Positions 41,301 to 44,300 of a stretch of DNA of 64,000 bases are shown here, in pieces. Source of the stretch: Aurelia coerulea (lineage: Eukaryota > Cnidaria > Scyphozoa > Semaeostomeae > Ulmaridae); assembly GCA_039566865.1 (NCBI GenBank), contig CM076948.1, positions 20,037,001-20,101,000 on the forward strand, read 5' to 3'. The translations under genes were made by a program, and so were the position numbers. Positions within the stretch are counted from its first letter, which is position 1. Each line of letters begins with the position of its first letter. The notes under the pieces were generated by a model. That model was given only the letters and a program-made list of their open reading frames with translations. It was not told where the DNA came from and did not search any database.

Positions 41301-44300
41301 AAGACGAGCAAGGTAACGAAATACATTCATTCATTTAGTAACATTTAGGCCAGGTATTGTGGACACGATCGACACAAATTGTGTCCACAATACCCATGGT
41401 GTAATAAGGAATGAAAACCCTCAACACCATCATCAAAGTTTTGGTTTGGGAATGGTATCTTAGTATTGCAAAGTTCGTCGTTATGAACATGTTCATATAT
41501 CGCTCTCGTTCGTTTGTCAATTGAAGATTCTTCCGTTATCAGACTTACACTTATTACACCATGCATCAACGTAGATACTTTATAAGTGGAACTTTTCTCT
41601 CTCTCAATCCTTTCTTATGTCTCCTTTCCTCAGCTAAAATAGCTTCTCTCTTAAGAGAATAAAATTGCTTAAGGAGTTGGTTGTAACGCTTAACCTTCTT
41701 CAAATATCCTGCACGCTTCTTACAACCTTTGACAATCCTTTGACAATCCTTTGACAATACAACCTTTGACAATCCTCCTTTTCATCTGCACTCATCATAC
41801 TATCATACTTCTTTCTAAGTTCGCTACTCCAAAGAGCAGATCGTAGGATACTTTCTCTCGACATGTTAGCTAAACTAAAATGTGAAGATGAGAGACCTTC
41901 CCTTAACGAGTTTTCAGAACTCTCAATTTTTTAGAACTTTACATCCGAATCGAGTTTTTGGAACTTTACATACGAATCGAGTTTTAGAACTTTACATTCG
42001 AATCGAGTTGAAGAACTTGAAGAACTTAGAATTTTGAAATTTTGGATTCTTAAAGGGGCAAAAATTTTGCAGGAAATTTTCTGAAAATCTTGAGAGTTGC
42101 ATCATGGTTGCATTCCAGCTGGATATAAAGATGTTTTAAAATGCTAAATGTGCAAGGCATATCATTTTTATCGTTTTTGCATGTCTTTAGATTTCTCCAT
42201 TCCCACATCTAAAGCCCAGACTTAAGAACCTTCGCTGGCTCTCATATAAGGTTTTACTGTCTTCAAAATCTGCATACTTTGAAACAAATTGTCTTAAATT
42301 TTCTTTGTTTATAATCAAAATACGATGATATAAGATAGAAAACCAGAAATGTGGTGGAATCAGATTTGTGTCGGTCTTTTAAATAAATGGGGAGCAATAT
42401 TAGAATTTTTATTTTAAATGATCGTCAAGTTAATCTTTTGGAACAACACTGCCGAAAAAAATATTAATTCATTTGTTCTTTATTGTATAAAGGAACAAAT
42501 ATTGAATATTGCAGGCTGGTCTTATACGAGGAGGGTTCTTATATGCGAGCTTTCGCTGTGTTAGAAATTATCAAGAAAATTCCAAATTTAGCTACATCAT
42601 CTATATGGCAATTTTTTTTTTTATATTCTCATAAAATTTACAATAACAAACAATTACAACATTACAAAACAACGGCGAAGGGAGCATGGAAATACATAAC
42701 AACCCTAGAACCTACACTTAACATGTCGACAAATATTACAAAACTACGAAAATGACTACAGTGGTGTCGCCCATTATGTCCATGTTGTCGCAAATTTGAA
42801 TTTGTCCTCAGAAAGTATAATCAGAAAGCCAACTAGCTAGTATACTTGCTAATCCGCCGTAATGGGTGACCGGGCATAACAGACGACGCCACACTAAACA
42901 TAAAGGAGGAAAGGTTTACACGAGAGAGTTAGAGCATAAGCATCAGATCCCCAAAAAGACCACACGAAATTGCGCAATCCCCCCCAAAGACCCAACGCCC
43001 ATGCTGGTTTGAGCACTTTATTGGAAGCGTTCTGAGGCCTTAATATATTTCAATGTCGCCTCAAGAATTTTTGTATTTGCATCAAAAGGTACTTGGCCAT
43101 AAAGGAGTATTTGCGATAGTTCTTGATTTGAAAAGTTTGATAGGCCGTGAGGCCGCAATATTGCATTAACGCTGTCGAGAAGATCACGTCTGTGCATATC
43201 GTAAGCATGGCAGAGCAGCAAGAAGTGCTCCGTATCCTCAATACCATCATTTATTGGGCACAAAGGATTTAAAGTATCCCTAAAATTATGTTTGAATTTG
43301 TGAAAACTTAACTTACTGAGCCCAACACGTAGCTGTGTTAAAACAGATGAAAGTTTTGGGTCGTGGATGCCGTAGACTGGTTTAGAGGGTGGACGGATGA
43401 GACCTAAAAGTTGCTTTTTGAACACATTCACTGAGCAGGATTGTTGAATTTCAGGGTCAAGTTTTTCCCATTCCGACAAACAGTTTGGGTAGAAACTTGA
43501 TTTGAATCTCTCTGTTCTCGCACGTATTAGACCAGTTGCTGCTCGCCTGCGAAGATTGTAGTTTGATTCCTGTCGTTCAGGCACAGGACCTCTTGTGTAA
43601 TCTGGAGTTAAATGGTTGATAATCTTATAAAAGAGAACAAGACGTCTACTCCATCGACAGAGGTTGAGAGACTCCCAGCCAAGCTCGTCATATAATTTTT
43701 CACGAGATGTGCCCTTCCACGTACCAGTTACTGCTAACGCTGCAGAGTATTGAACAGCCTCGAGTTTTTCCATTTGATTTGTCAAATTAACAGTATGACT
43801 AAAATCACATATTTTATGCGGGATGTGATATATGACGTCACCATAATCCAAGTGCGGTCTGACATACAGTTTGTACATTTCGTTGAGGGTGTGTCGCGGT
43901 AAATATTTTGAGAGGAATCTCAACATCCCTATTCCTTGTCTCGACTTAGAAATAACTGACTTGATTTGGCTAGAAAAGGACAATTTAGAGTCTAGTATGA
44001 TTCCAAGGTGCTTTTGCTCCTGAACGCTCGTTACATGAACTCCATTAAAAACAAGGGGAGGGTGATTCACTGGAATTCTCTTTGTTGAAAAGGTCACCTC
44101 TACTGCTTGCTTATTGGGGTCAGGATTAAAGGACATCCGCCACTTGTGCGCCCAAAGCTTGATAAGATTCAGATCATGGTTCATATCAAGGGCAGCTGTA
44201 TGTGGATTGTGAACAACTGTGAAGATTGATGTATCATCGGCAAATAGTTTCACATTACATTTTAAGCCATCTGTCAAATCATTGATATAAATTAGAAAGA

